This document shows positions 9,344 to 18,015 of a stretch of 32,033 nucleotides of DNA, piece after piece. Both the position numbers and the translations under genes were made by a program. The stretch's first letter is position 1. The number at the start of each line of letters is the position of its first letter. Source of the DNA: Micavibrio sp. (GTDB lineage: Bacteria; Pseudomonadota; Alphaproteobacteria; Micavibrionales; Micavibrionaceae); NCBI GenBank assembly GCA_027075555.1, contig JALTAZ010000130.1, positions 1 to 32,033 on the forward strand, given 5' to 3'. The notes beneath the pieces were generated by a model. That model saw nothing but the letters and a program-made list of their open reading frames with translations. It was not told where the DNA came from and did no database searches.

Positions 9344-10020
9344 CGATCTAGAATTATATTATAAAAACTATATGCTGTTGCTGAGTTGTTGCTGACACAA
9401 AGAGAGCTATATCCTTCGCATGCGGCGCAAGATGTAATCGTTAGATCAGAGTTAGTGGCAGTATTTAGCAAAAATTCATCCATATTGCCACTTAATGCGG
9501 GGATATTGACAGATCCTGTAATTTTTTTATTTATTTTTTCGCATACGGATTTCGATATTTGATAAGCGGTTAGTATAACATCTGTTCCTGAGGTTTTTGT
9601 CCATTCAACATTATTAAATTTATCCAAATACCAACCCGAAGGCGGAGTTGATGATATTTGATATGTGGCTTGCTCTGGAATAGTAGCGGCGTTTAGTCCC
9701 CCACCTTGGGGGTGATAAACTTTATGAATATATGGAGCGTTAGAAAAACTGGATTCACTTGGCTTTGTAAAGATAAGATCGTCAATATCTGACCCAGTGA
9801 AGATCATTTGATCAATAATTGATTTTACTTGCGAGGCATATGTTATGAGCTGCATAGCGTATAACTTCGCTTTTGCATCATCAATTTCAGATGTTCCAGA
9901 GTTAAGCGACTGCCTTGATAGCGTAAAACTTAACCCTGCGAATAATGCAATGGCTATTAGAACATATATAAGGGCGTTGCCTTTGGCATTATTATATTTT
10001 TCTTGGAACTTATTGTTCAT
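9340..10020 (-). CDS. Pilin-like membrane-anchored secreted protein
   Basis: This 226-residue protein has a short basic leader of about 14 residues ending in Lys-Gly, then one hydrophobic helix ([20 protein letters not shown]) and an extracytoplasmic domain. That layout resembles type IV pilins and pseudopilins. The Glu normally at mature position 5 is absent and the residue after Gly is Asn, so processing by prepilin peptidase is uncertain. The C-terminal third carries a cysteine cluster ([12 protein letters not shown]) plus an upstream Cys, suggesting disulfides. No pilus assembly gene is in the window. It is convergent with engB, overlapping by four bases, and divergent from rmuC. A minor pseudopilin or a simple type II membrane protein both remain possible. 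Confidence 0.65.
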   Translation of the reverse strand: MNNKFQEKYNNAKGNALIYVLIAIALFAGLSFTLSRQSLNSGTSEIDDAKAKLYAMQLITYASQVKSIIDQMIFTGSDIDDLIFTKPSESSFSNAPYIHKVYHPQGGGLNAATIPEQATYQISSTPPSGWYLDKFNNVEWTKTSGTDVILTAYQISKSVCEKINKKITGSVNIPALSGNMDEFLLNTATNSDLTITSCAACEGYSSLCVSNNSATAYSFYNIILDR

Positions 10021-10113
10021 TTTGTTCTCTTTTTGTTTTTTTATTTTTTTATTTTGCTTTATGCTGTGAATCGTTAGTTTAAAATATCAGAGATAATCAA
10101 AGAAGGAAATGAT

Positions 10114-11466
10114 ATGACTAGTTTTTGGTTTGCCCTTGGCGGATTTTTATTAGGCGCTGGGCTTAGTGCATTATTTTTTATTTTTGAGCGGCAAAAACAT
10201 ATTGCTTCTAATGCTGTTGAAGTTGATAGATGTAGGCAATTCAAGGAAAAGGCAGAGCTGCTAGAACAGGAAAATAAAGAGCTAGCTTGTGATATTCAAA
10301 AATTGCGTGAGGACGCTGTAATGCTTGATGTTCAGAAGAAATCTTTTGAGCTGCGAATAGAGCAGATTGAAAAAGATAGGGCTAAACATGAAGAGGTTTT
10401 AATCAGCAAATTTGAAAATCTGTCCAATCAAATTTTTGATCAAAAAAGCGATAGCTTTAAAAAGCAATCACAAGAAACTATTTCAAACTTATTAAATCCC
10501 TTAAAAGAAAAATTGGTAGAGTTCGAAAAGAAGGTTGAGGATTCTTTTGGTGAACAATCAAAAGAGCAATATTCCTTAAAAGAGGAGATTAAAAATATTA
10601 TCGAATCAAATGAGAAAATAACACTACAAGCACAAAGCCTTGCTAATGCCTTAAAAGGCGATAGTAAAGTTCAAGGAGATTGGGGTGAAGTCATATTAGA
10701 AAAAATACTTGAAGATTCAGGTTTACGTAAAAATATTGATTATATTGTTCAAGGTGGTGGTCTTAATTTACGTGATATTGATGATCGTTTGCAAAAACCT
10801 GATGTTATTGTTAAATTACCTGAAAATAAGCATGTGATCATCGATTCTAAAGTATCGCTTACGCATTATGAGAGGTTTTTTTCTGAAACAGATAATGACA
10901 AGAACAGTGTTCATCTTAAACAGTTTTTGGCATCGGTAAAAAAGCATATTGGTGATTTAGAGAAAAGGCGCTACCAAGATATAGAAAAATTAGGAACGCC
11001 TGACTTTGTATTAATGTTTATTCCTATCGAAGCAGCTTATATCTTGGCGGTGCAAGAAGATCCGCAGTTGCAAAATTACGCTTGGAATAAAAAAGTTGTG
11101 CTTGTTTGTCCAACCACTTTATTTGCAACATTAAGAACCATTGCTTCGGTTTGGCGTTTAGAGCTTCAGAATAAAAATGCATTAGAAATCGCGCGTCAAG
11201 GCGGGCAACTCTATGATAAAATAGCAGGATTTGTTGGTGATATGCAGGTTATAGGCAAAAAAATTGATGATGCTAGTAGTGCATATATTAAAGCAATAAA
11301 TAAACTTTCCGATGGTAGAGGAAATATATTAAGCAAGACTGAGAAGTTAAAAGAGCTTGGGGCAAAAACATCTAAATCTTTGCCTCAAGAGCTGTTAGAC
11401 AGAAAATCTCTTGCTAAAGATAGCGAATCTGATTTCACAGAAGACAAAAAGGATCAGGCGGCATGA
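10114..11466 (+). CDS. rmuC: DNA recombination protein RmuC
   Basis: RmuC family proteins limit recombination at inverted repeats and have a nuclease-like core; the biochemical role is poorly defined. The 450-residue protein has an N-terminal membrane helix (FWFALGGFLLGAGLSALFFIF) and a long coiled coil (about residues 30-175). The conserved RmuC domain follows, visible as KGDSKVQGDWGEVILEKILE, KPDVIVKLPENKHVIIDSKVSL, and FVLMFIPIEAAY through CPTTLFATLRTI. The tail after about 410 is charged and probably disordered. AAGAAGGAA precedes the ATG at good spacing. It starts a plus-strand run divergent from the pilin-like gene; def follows after 58 bp. Confidence 0.95.
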   Translation: MTSFWFALGGFLLGAGLSALFFIFERQKHIASNAVEVDRCRQFKEKAELLEQENKELACDIQKLREDAVMLDVQKKSFELRIEQIEKDRAKHEEVLISKFENLSNQIFDQKSDSFKKQSQETISNLLNPLKEKLVEFEKKVEDSFGEQSKEQYSLKEEIKNIIESNEKITLQAQSLANALKGDSKVQGDWGEVILEKILEDSGLRKNIDYIVQGGGLNLRDIDDRLQKPDVIVKLPENKHVIIDSKVSLTHYERFFSETDNDKNSVHLKQFLASVKKHIGDLEKRRYQDIEKLGTPDFVLMFIPIEAAYILAVQEDPQLQNYAWNKKVVLVCPTTLFATLRTIASVWRLELQNKNALEIARQGGQLYDKIAGFVGDMQVIGKKIDDASSAYIKAINKLSDGRGNILSKTEKLKELGAKTSKSLPQELLDRKSLAKDSESDFTEDKKDQAA

Positions 11467-11524
11467 TAATAAATACATTGCTATTACTTGACCAGATTTA
11501 AAAAACATATTATCGGTTTGTTGC

Positions 11525-12052
11525 ATGATAGATTACAAAATTATTACAGTTCCTGACCCTGTTTTAAAACAACAAGCGCAACCAGTTAATAAGGTTGATG
11601 ATGCTATTCGCGTTCAAATGGACGGCATGTTGCGCGCCATGTATGATGCGCCTGGTATAGGTTTGGCCGCAAATCAGGTTAATCTTCTTAACCGTGTTTT
11701 GGTTATGGATTTATCTAGGAGAGATGATGAAGTTTCTGAAGACCCTAGCCCTATTTATATGGCTAATCCTGAAATAATATATGAGTCTGAGGAAATGAGC
11801 GTCATGGAAGAAGGCTGTCTTTCAATTCCTCGCCAATATGCAGATATAGAGCGTCCAGCAATGGTTAGGGTCAAATATTTAGATTATAATGGCAATCATA
11901 GTGAATTAGAAGCAACAGGCTTGCTATCACATTGTGTACAGCATGAAATAGATCATCTAAACGGCGTTTTATTTATTGATTATCTTTCTAGCTTAAAGCG
12001 TAATATGATTTTGAAAAAAGTTAAAAAATTGAAAAAGCAAAATCTATTATAG
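11525..12052 (+). CDS. def: Peptide deformylase
   Basis: This metalloenzyme removes the formyl group from the N-terminal methionine of new proteins. All three signature motifs are present in order: GIGLAANQ (about residues 44-51), EEGCLSIP with the metal-binding Cys, and HEIDH with the two metal-binding His and catalytic Glu. Its 175 residues are normal. It stands 15 bp before fmt, the transformylase that adds the same formyl group, which is the classical def-fmt pair. The ribosome site before the ATG is poor (TCGGTTTGTTGC), so initiation may be weak or leader-dependent. Confidence 0.97.
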   Translation: MIDYKIITVPDPVLKQQAQPVNKVDDAIRVQMDGMLRAMYDAPGIGLAANQVNLLNRVLVMDLSRRDDEVSEDPSPIYMANPEIIYESEEMSVMEEGCLSIPRQYADIERPAMVRVKYLDYNGNHSELEATGLLSHCVQHEIDHLNGVLFIDYLSSLKRNMILKKVKKLKKQNLL

Positions 12053-12067
12053 CCGTAAGGGGGATTT

Positions 12068-13009
12068 ATGGCTGCATCATCTTTAAAAGTTATATTTATG
12101 GGAACTCCTAGTTTTGCGGCGATGGCATTACAATCATTGATCAATAGCAGGCATGAGGTTATATGCGTCTATAGCCAGCCACCCCGCCCTAAAGGTCGTG
12201 GACATAAGGTGCAAAAATCCCCGGTTCATACACTGTCTGATGAAAATAATATTCCAGTTTATACCCCTAAATCTCTTAAAAGTAGGGAAGATAAAGAATT
12301 ATTTGCATCTCATAATGCTGATATAGCGGTGGTCGCTGCTTATGGTTTATTATTACCTGAGGAGGTTTTGAACGCTCCTAAATATGGCTGTTTGAATATT
12401 CATGCTTCGATATTACCACGTTGGCGTGGAGCATCACCTATCCAGCATGCCATATGGAAGGGTGATAATATTTCAGGCGTTACCATCATGCAAATGGATA
12501 AGGGGCTTGATACTGGTGATATGATTGTAAAGTCACAAATTCCCATTGATAATGAAATGGATTCGGCAAAGCTGCATGATGCTTTGGCAGTAATGGGCGC
12601 AGAACTTATAATTGATGTACTAGACGATCTTGCCGACGGTAAAAAAGTTCAATATCAAAAACAAGATAATAAATTAAGTAATTATGCGCCGTTACTAAGA
12701 AAATTAGATGGTAGGATAAGTTGGCAGCAAAGCGCGATTGAGATTGATAGGCAGGTACGTGCTCTTAACCCTTGGCCCGGTGTTTATTCGCTTGTCGGTG
12801 ATAAGAAATTTAAAATATTAAAAACGCAAGTTGTAGATAAGAAGTATGATGAATATGTGGGCACTATAGTAGATAAGGAAGGATTAGTTTCCTGCGGTAA
12901 TAAAAGCATATTAAAGATTATTACAATTCAGCCTGAGGGAAAAAAAGCTATGGATTTTATTTCGGTGCTCAATGGCGGTTATCTTAAAATGGGTGATGTT
13001 TTTTCATGA
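12068..13009 (+). CDS. fmt: Methionyl-tRNA formyltransferase
   Basis: Fmt transfers a formyl group from 10-formyl-tetrahydrofolate to Met-tRNA(fMet) for translation initiation. The N-terminal formyltransferase fold shows VIFMGTPSFAAMAL, and the catalytic region has CLNIHASILPRWRGASPIQ and MDKGLDTGD, including the conserved Asn-His-Asp residues. The C-terminal tRNA-binding domain contains the typical RALNPWPGVYS. The 313-residue length is usual. A strong AAGGGGG site precedes the ATG. The stop overlaps the truA start (ATGA), so truA is translationally coupled. Confidence 0.97.
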   Translation: MAASSLKVIFMGTPSFAAMALQSLINSRHEVICVYSQPPRPKGRGHKVQKSPVHTLSDENNIPVYTPKSLKSREDKELFASHNADIAVVAAYGLLLPEEVLNAPKYGCLNIHASILPRWRGASPIQHAIWKGDNISGVTIMQMDKGLDTGDMIVKSQIPIDNEMDSAKLHDALAVMGAELIIDVLDDLADGKKVQYQKQDNKLSNYAPLLRKLDGRISWQQSAIEIDRQVRALNPWPGVYSLVGDKKFKILKTQVVDKKYDEYVGTIVDKEGLVSCGNKSILKIITIQPEGKKAMDFISVLNGGYLKMGDVFS

Positions 13010-13770
13010 CGCGCTATAAATTAACAATTGAATATAGGGGGAGTGATTATGCAGGCTGGCAGCGGCAAGTTGATGTCCCTTCAATACAACAATCAATAGA
13101 AGAAGCGATTTTTGGTTTTTACAGGAAAGAGGTTTCAATTTGTGTTGCAGGCAGGACGGACGCAGGGGTTCATGCGAGGGGGCAAGTGGCGCATGTTGAC
13201 CTATCCGAATTTTCTAAGCCTATGGATGAGTTTTCTATTATGAAGGCAATCAATGCATATTTAATTCAGCAGCCAATTACCATTGTTAATGTTGAGATTG
13301 TTAATGATGATTTTCATGCGCGTTTTGATGCTGTAAATAAATTATATTGCTATCGCATTATAAATCGTTGTAGCAGTTTATCCTTGGATAATGGTTTGGC
13401 ATGGAATATTGGTAAGAATCTGGATATTAAAGCAATGCAAGAGGGCGCAAATTACCTGTTGGGTTGTCATGATTTTACAACTTTTCGTGACTCTGAGTGT
13501 CAGGCAAATTCACCAATGAAAACATTAGATAGGCTTGATATAAAAACTAAAAATTATGATACATGCGGGGGAAGAGAGATTATAATAGAAACAGAAGGTA
13601 AATCATTTTTGCATCATCAAGTACGTAATATGGTAGGCACTTTATCACTTGTTGGATTAGGTAAGTGGTGTCCAGAAGATGTAAAAATTGCTTTAAGGGC
13701 AAAAGATCGCACTAAAGGAGGTCCTACAGCCCCAGCATGTGGATTATATTTAATGCGGGTGGATTATTAA
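13006..13770 (+). CDS. truA: tRNA pseudouridine(38-40) synthase
   Basis: TruA isomerises uridines 38, 39 and 40 in the tRNA anticodon stem. The catalytic motif AGRTDAGVHARGQVAH with the essential Asp is present. The N-terminal YRGSDYAGWQRQ and the C-terminal KSFLHHQVRNMVGTL match the family, and the 254-residue length is normal. It begins inside the fmt stop (ATGA overlap), and its own TAA is immediately followed by the ATG of the next gene, so def-fmt-truA and the downstream small gene look like one operon devoted mainly to translation. Confidence 0.97.
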   Translation: MTRYKLTIEYRGSDYAGWQRQVDVPSIQQSIEEAIFGFYRKEVSICVAGRTDAGVHARGQVAHVDLSEFSKPMDEFSIMKAINAYLIQQPITIVNVEIVNDDFHARFDAVNKLYCYRIINRCSSLSLDNGLAWNIGKNLDIKAMQEGANYLLGCHDFTTFRDSECQANSPMKTLDRLDIKTKNYDTCGGREIIIETEGKSFLHHQVRNMVGTLSLVGLGKWCPEDVKIALRAKDRTKGGPTAPACGLYLMRVDY

Positions 13771-14097
13771 ATGGATAAGTTGTCATCATATAAGATATGC
13801 GTTTATGTACCTAGTAAATCTTTGAAAAGGTTTATTAAAGCGATAGGTTCGCATATTCCATCATTCTTAGGGGGCTATGATAATGTTTGCTGGTGGAGTG
13901 AAAAGGGAATTGAGCAATATAGAAAAATAGGCAATGATCACGTTGAGATTGCAGCTTCTCACCGCGTTGAAATATCTCTACCTTATGATAAGAGTGTTTT
14001 AAATAATTTTATACAAGATATTATTATCCCTAGTCACCCGTGGGAAGAGCCTGTTATAACTATAACAGAACAAAAAATTGTAAATATTAAAAAATAG
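13771..14097 (+). CDS. Stand-alone NIF3/YqfO C-terminal-type (CutA/PII-like) domain protein
   Basis: This 108-residue protein resembles the insert domain of NIF3/YqfO proteins and their free-standing relatives, which have a CutA/PII-like ferredoxin fold. Supporting patterns are the first strand YKICVYVPSKSLKRFIKAI, a GGYDNVCWW segment equivalent to the GNYD-x-C region, and the terminal SHPWEEPVITI, close to the AHPYEEP motif of the family. The NIF3 metal-binding domains are absent, as in other small family members. Its start directly abuts the truA stop with no spacer, so translation is probably coupled. The function of the isolated domain is not established; trimeric assembly and small-molecule or metal binding are inferences from the fold. 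Confidence 0.7.
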   Translation: MDKLSSYKICVYVPSKSLKRFIKAIGSHIPSFLGGYDNVCWWSEKGIEQYRKIGNDHVEIAASHRVEISLPYDKSVLNNFIQDIIIPSHPWEEPVITITEQKIVNIKK

Positions 14098-14136
14098 TAG
14101 TATTGTATTCAAAATTATGTAAAAAGAAGGTGGGTT

Positions 14137-14844
14137 ATGAAAACATATATAGCTTTAGGTGTGGCTATTTTATCGGGTATTTCCATAGCTTATGCTATAG
14201 CGCAAGAGCAAAAATATTTGGCATCACCGGCACAGCTCCAAAAGGAAATAAATGATAGAAATCGCATAGATCCTATGCAAAACCCGCGTTATGTCAGTTC
14301 TGATAAGGTTATGAAACGTCACATATTAGATAATGCTAGTGGAGTTGTTGGTGAAGTAAAAGATATCATAATTGATGAAAATGGCTTAGTTATTTCGCTA
14401 TATGTTGATTTTGATAGATTACGCTTGGCTGAACCTATTTATATGAATTATAAGGATCTCGATGCAGAAAGTGTTACATCTGGCTATAGGCTGGGTATGA
14501 ATAAAAAGGAGATAGAGGAGCTATATCCTTCTTTATTATCTTCGATAGAAACTGCGGCTGGAGAAGGTGAAGGCGTTAAAAAATATAGTGTTAGAGAGCT
14601 CATCGGTAGTTCTGTTGTAACAAGCGATGGTGATAATATAGGTAATCTCGAAGATATATTATTTGATCAGGAAGGTTCTTATGTAAGGGGTATTTACTTG
14701 AATATAAATTATAAGACGGTGCGTAATAAAGCAATTGCAGTTCCACTGTCAGTTATAAATTTTGAGCCGGATAATGGCAGGATACACGTTATGATTAAGA
14801 AAAAATTTGCTGATCTGATCGTTAAATATGCCAAAGACAGCTAG
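14137..14844 (+). CDS. Exported protein with two PRC-barrel domains
   Basis: This 235-residue protein has a signal peptide (KTYIALGVAILSGISIAYAIA) and two PRC-barrel-like modules. The first spans about residues 55-125 (VVGEVKDIIIDENGLVISLYV). The second spans about 150-225 (GSSVVTSDGDNIGNLEDILFD, then VPLSVINFEPDNGRI). PRC-barrels are small beta-barrels found in photosynthetic reaction centre H, RimM and many envelope stress proteins. Secreted alphaproteobacterial versions are common and mostly uncharacterised. A strong AAGAAGGTGG site precedes the ATG. It ends one base from the convergent dapE. A structural or binding role in the periplasm is inferred; no catalytic residues are evident. Confidence 0.8.
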   Translation: MKTYIALGVAILSGISIAYAIAQEQKYLASPAQLQKEINDRNRIDPMQNPRYVSSDKVMKRHILDNASGVVGEVKDIIIDENGLVISLYVDFDRLRLAEPIYMNYKDLDAESVTSGYRLGMNKKEIEELYPSLLSSIETAAGEGEGVKKYSVRELIGSSVVTSDGDNIGNLEDILFDQEGSYVRGIYLNINYKTVRNKAIAVPLSVINFEPDNGRIHVMIKKKFADLIVKYAKDS

Positions 14845-14845
14845 T

Positions 14846-15994
14846 CTATGATGGTTTTATTTCAGGTATTAATTCTATTACACGTTTAAATATCTTGGTT
14901 AGGTCTTCAAGATCTTTGATACTGGCATTTTCATTTATCTGGTGGATAGTTTTATTTATTCCGCCAAATTCTACAACGGGGCAGTATTTAGAAATAAAAC
15001 GAGCATCAGATGTTCCGCCATTTGTTGTAAATTCCGGTGTATAATTAGTTATATCTTTAACGGCGGTTTTTACTATATCTGACCATGTCCCTGGTTTGCT
15101 CAGGAAGCTTTCTGAACCATAAATTAAATCAAGTTCGTAACTATGTCCTGTATTTTTCAGTATATCGTGAATTTTTCGACCTAGTGTTTTTCCACTCCAT
15201 AAATCGTTAAATCTAATGTTAAAATGGGCTTTTCCACTTTCTGGGATAACATTATCGGCGGTATTGCCAACATCTATTGTTGTTATTTCAAGATTTGTTG
15301 GTGGAAAAAACTCTGATCCTTCATCAAAGCAAAATTCATTTAAAGCACAAAGCATATTAATAAGCCTTGGCATAGGGTTATCTGCCAAATGCTGATAGGC
15401 AACATGTCCTTGCTTTCCTTTTACTTTTAATATTCCAGTTAACGACCCCCTGCGTCCGATTTTAATTTCTTGTCCTAAATAATCGGGGTTAGTTGGCTCA
15501 CCAATAAGGGCAACATCTGGAATATGATTATTTTCTTTCATCCACTCCAAAACTTTTACGCTTCCATTTATGGCAGAACCTTCTTCGTCTCCAGTTATAA
15601 GCAGGCTTATTGATCCTTGGGAAGTATTATTTTCCAGATATTCTGATATCGCAGCAATAAATGCAGCAACCGACCCTTTCATATCACTAGCTCCACGCCC
15701 ATATAAGATCCCATCTTCAATTTGTGGATCAAAGGGGTTAAATTTCCATGCTTCAATTGGTCCTGTTGGCACAACATCAGTATGACCCGCATAGCAAAGA
15801 TGGGGTGCGTTAGTTCCAAGTCTAGCAAATAAATTTAAAACTTTTTCACTATCTTCTCCAAATTCCAATAGATGACATTTAAAGCCAAGGGCTGATAATT
15901 GCTCTGATAAGAAAACCAGTGCGCCCTCATCTTTTGGAGTAACAGAAGGGAAGGAGATAAGTTTTTTTGTAAGTTCAATAACATCATAAATCAT
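14846..15994 (-). CDS. dapE: Succinyl-diaminopimelate desuccinylase
   Basis: DapE, a di-zinc M20-family hydrolase, converts N-succinyl-LL-2,6-diaminopimelate to LL-diaminopimelate and succinate for lysine and peptidoglycan synthesis. Zinc ligands are recognisable in CYAGHTDVVPTG, GRGASDMKGS, TGDEEGSAINGS (catalytic and ligand Glu), GEPTNPD and the late FGGINKTIHQINE histidine. The 382-residue length is usual. It is the last gene of a minus-strand run dapD - HD protein - dapE, so two enzymes of the succinylase branch flank the HD gene. The ATG at 15994 gives the typical N-terminus VIELTKKLISFPSVTPKDEG. Confidence 0.97.
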   Translation of the reverse strand: MIYDVIELTKKLISFPSVTPKDEGALVFLSEQLSALGFKCHLLEFGEDSEKVLNLFARLGTNAPHLCYAGHTDVVPTGPIEAWKFNPFDPQIEDGILYGRGASDMKGSVAAFIAAISEYLENNTSQGSISLLITGDEEGSAINGSVKVLEWMKENNHIPDVALIGEPTNPDYLGQEIKIGRRGSLTGILKVKGKQGHVAYQHLADNPMPRLINMLCALNEFCFDEGSEFFPPTNLEITTIDVGNTADNVIPESGKAHFNIRFNDLWSGKTLGRKIHDILKNTGHSYELDLIYGSESFLSKPGTWSDIVKTAVKDITNYTPEFTTNGGTSDARFISKYCPVVEFGGINKTIHQINENASIKDLEDLTKIFKRVIELIPEIKPS

Positions 15995-16004
15995 AAGCAG
16001 AAGT

Positions 16005-17002
16005 TTATGCTATGGGCTCGTTCTTGTCATCATTAGAATTATCATTAACGGGATATTCTATCTCAACAATTTGTTCTAAATTATCTTGCATATGAGTATC
16101 AGGATATATTTTTCTTATGCGTTCTGCCGGAACAATAAGCGGGTGCAATCCTGAAGGCATGTCCTTGAAAATATTATTAGGCATGGAATAGCATAGCTCA
16201 TCATCATTTGGTAATTTTTTACCTGTATTTACGGTGTGAAATCTTGATACTTTGATTTCTTTTTTTATTACCTCTTCCATTATTTCATATAAAAGCGCTT
16301 GGTTTGGGAATAGTGCGCTTGCTGTGGGTATGTAATCTTCTTGTAGTTGAAGCGTTTTTGCGGTGTAATCATGCATGTTTTTGATATCTTTTACACCTAT
16401 AAGAGTCATAATGTTGTGAGCGCGGTCAAACATCTTTGCAACAGATGCATTTTTGTCTTTTGCCACTGTTTGGTAATATGCGTAATCATGCGCATGACGT
16501 AGATCACCATTTTTCCCATATTTTTTACTAATGGCATCAAAACTTAATTTTAGCTGCTTTATTTTGTAATTTGATTTTATTCCATTATCATTTAGATATT
16601 GTTCAATATAACTTGGTTTTAAGTTAAAATCTTCACCAAGATCATGGCAAAAAATTAGACTCATAACTGATTCGGGGTCATCTATATATAAACCATTTTC
16701 CATCGCACTGATCAGCCATAAGGCTTGTGTAACCTCATGTAGTGCACTTGGGGTAATATCATCTTTTCTGGTTTTACCTTCATTAAGATTAAGCATTAAA
16801 TCTAATAAAATATTGGCTTGATTATAATTTCTGCTTATAAGCCATGATCTAAGATCATCAACCAAATTATCGAAATTCTCAATAACAGTTTTTCTTCGGA
16901 ATCGTAAAGACCTGTTAGCATTAAATGCTTAGAAAAGCTTTGAGCTTTCATAAAGCTATGTCGGGTTGCACCTTTTTTAAAAGAATCTGTTGGCTTTTCC
17001 AT
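16005..17002 (-). CDS. SpoT-like HD-domain phosphohydrolase with apparent -1 frameshift near its start
   Basis: The ORF track shows only 286 codons from a TTG at 16865, but sequence with coding character continues upstream. An ATG at 17002 opens MEKPTDSFKKGATRHSFMKA and runs in another frame to GLYDSEEK, where an A5 run (16889-16893) lies. One extra A, or a one-base backward slip of the Lys tRNA there, joins it to TVIENFDNLVDDLRSW of the main frame, giving 332 residues. The body has the layout of the RelA/SpoT hydrolase half: RKDDITPSALHEV, CHDLGED (HD-xx-ED) and KMFDRAHNIMTL, close to the KLADRLHNMRTL box. No synthetase or regulatory domain is present. A small alarmone hydrolase role is inferred; another nucleotide is possible. 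A sequencing indel, real mutation or programmed slippage cannot be separated here. Confidence 0.6.
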
Positions 17003-17113
17003 ATTTTATTTATCCGAATATCCAATAAGAAAGAGTTATATATATTCTTATATAGCATCAGTTCAGATAAGGCAAAAATATGCAAATATACAAGAATATT
17101 CTAATTTAGAGTT

Positions 17114-17965
17114 TTATTCACGTAACAGATCATTTATGCCAGTTTTACTTCTTGTGCGCTCATCAACGCGCTTTACAATAACTGCGCAAGCAAGGCTTGG
17201 TGCAGGTAATCCATTAGGCATGGTTTTATCAGATGGTAGTGTTCCAGGGATTACAACTGAATATGCTGGTACTCTACCCATGTAAATTTCACCAGTTTGT
17301 CGATCTATAATTTTGGTTGAGGCACCAAGAAATACGCCCATGGAAATAACAGAGCCTTTTTCAACAATTACGCCTTCGGCAACTTCTGATCTTGCGCCGA
17401 TGAAAACATTATCTTCTATAATTACTGGTTCTGCTTGAAGTGGCTCTAAAACTCCGCCAATGCCCACCCCGCCAGAGATATGGCAATTTGCACCAATTTG
17501 TGCGCAAGAGCCAACAGTTGACCAAGTGTCAATCATTGTACCTTCCCCGACGTAAGCTCCAACATTCAAGAAGCAAGGCATTAAAACTGCGTTTGGCGCG
17601 ATATATGCAGAGTGGCGTACGATAGAATCGGGGACGGCTCTAAATCCTGCATCGTTGAATTTTTTTTCGTCCCAGCCAATAAATTTGCTCTCTACCTTAT
17701 CATACCAATTTGCATTTCCAGGACCGCCAGAAATGACATGGTTAGGGTTTAGGCGAAATGATAAAAGCACTGCTTTTTTAAGCCATTGATGAACAATCCA
17801 GCCATTTTCTGATGGGCTGGCAACTCTTGCTTTACCGCTATCTAGCAAATTAAGTGCATCATTAACGGATTCCCGATATTCGCCCTGGGTAGCAGTATTT
17901 ATATTATCTCTATTATCCCAAGCAGCATTTATTGTTGTTTCTAATTGTGCATATATATCAGCCAT
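17114..17965 (-). CDS. dapD: 2,3,4,5-tetrahydropyridine-2,6-dicarboxylate N-succinyltransferase
   Basis: DapD adds succinyl from succinyl-CoA to tetrahydrodipicolinate, the entry to the succinylase branch of diaminopimelate and lysine synthesis. The left-handed beta-helix core is clear ([52 protein letters not shown]). The ORF track begins 17 codons too early at 18016. The ATG at 17965 gives the typical N-terminus [20 protein letters not shown], is preceded by AAGAGA, and makes 283 residues, the family's usual length. It is divergent from the FemAB-like gene with about 50 bp between them, and upstream of the HD gene and dapE on the same strand. Confidence 0.96.
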   Translation of the reverse strand: MADIYAQLETTINAAWDNRDNINTATQGEYRESVNDALNLLDSGKARVASPSENGWIVHQWLKKAVLLSFRLNPNHVISGGPGNANWYDKVESKFIGWDEKKFNDAGFRAVPDSIVRHSAYIAPNAVLMPCFLNVGAYVGEGTMIDTWSTVGSCAQIGANCHISGGVGIGGVLEPLQAEPVIIEDNVFIGARSEVAEGVIVEKGSVISMGVFLGASTKIIDRQTGEIYMGRVPAYSVVIPGTLPSDKTMPNGLPAPSLACAVIVKRVDERTRSKTGINDLLRE

Positions 17966-18001
17966 ATTTTTATATCTCTTTTTAAATAAAATAATCATTC
18001 T

Positions 18002-18015
18002 TGTTGAATTCAACA
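18002..18015. promoter_or_regulatory. 14-bp perfect palindrome between dapD and the FemAB-like gene
   Basis: TGTTGAATTCAACA is a perfect inverted repeat lying in the roughly 50-bp divergent region, touching the annotated FemAB ATG. It could be an operator for a dimeric regulator. Palindromes of this size are expected by chance a few times in 32 kb of AT-rich DNA, so position is the only support. Confidence 0.25.

Noticed and set aside
9845-10069. 74-codon plus-strand ORF antisense to the pilin-like gene
   Set aside because: It is the reverse-complement shadow of the pilin signal region, with a low-complexity Phe-rich end, and has no ribosome site.
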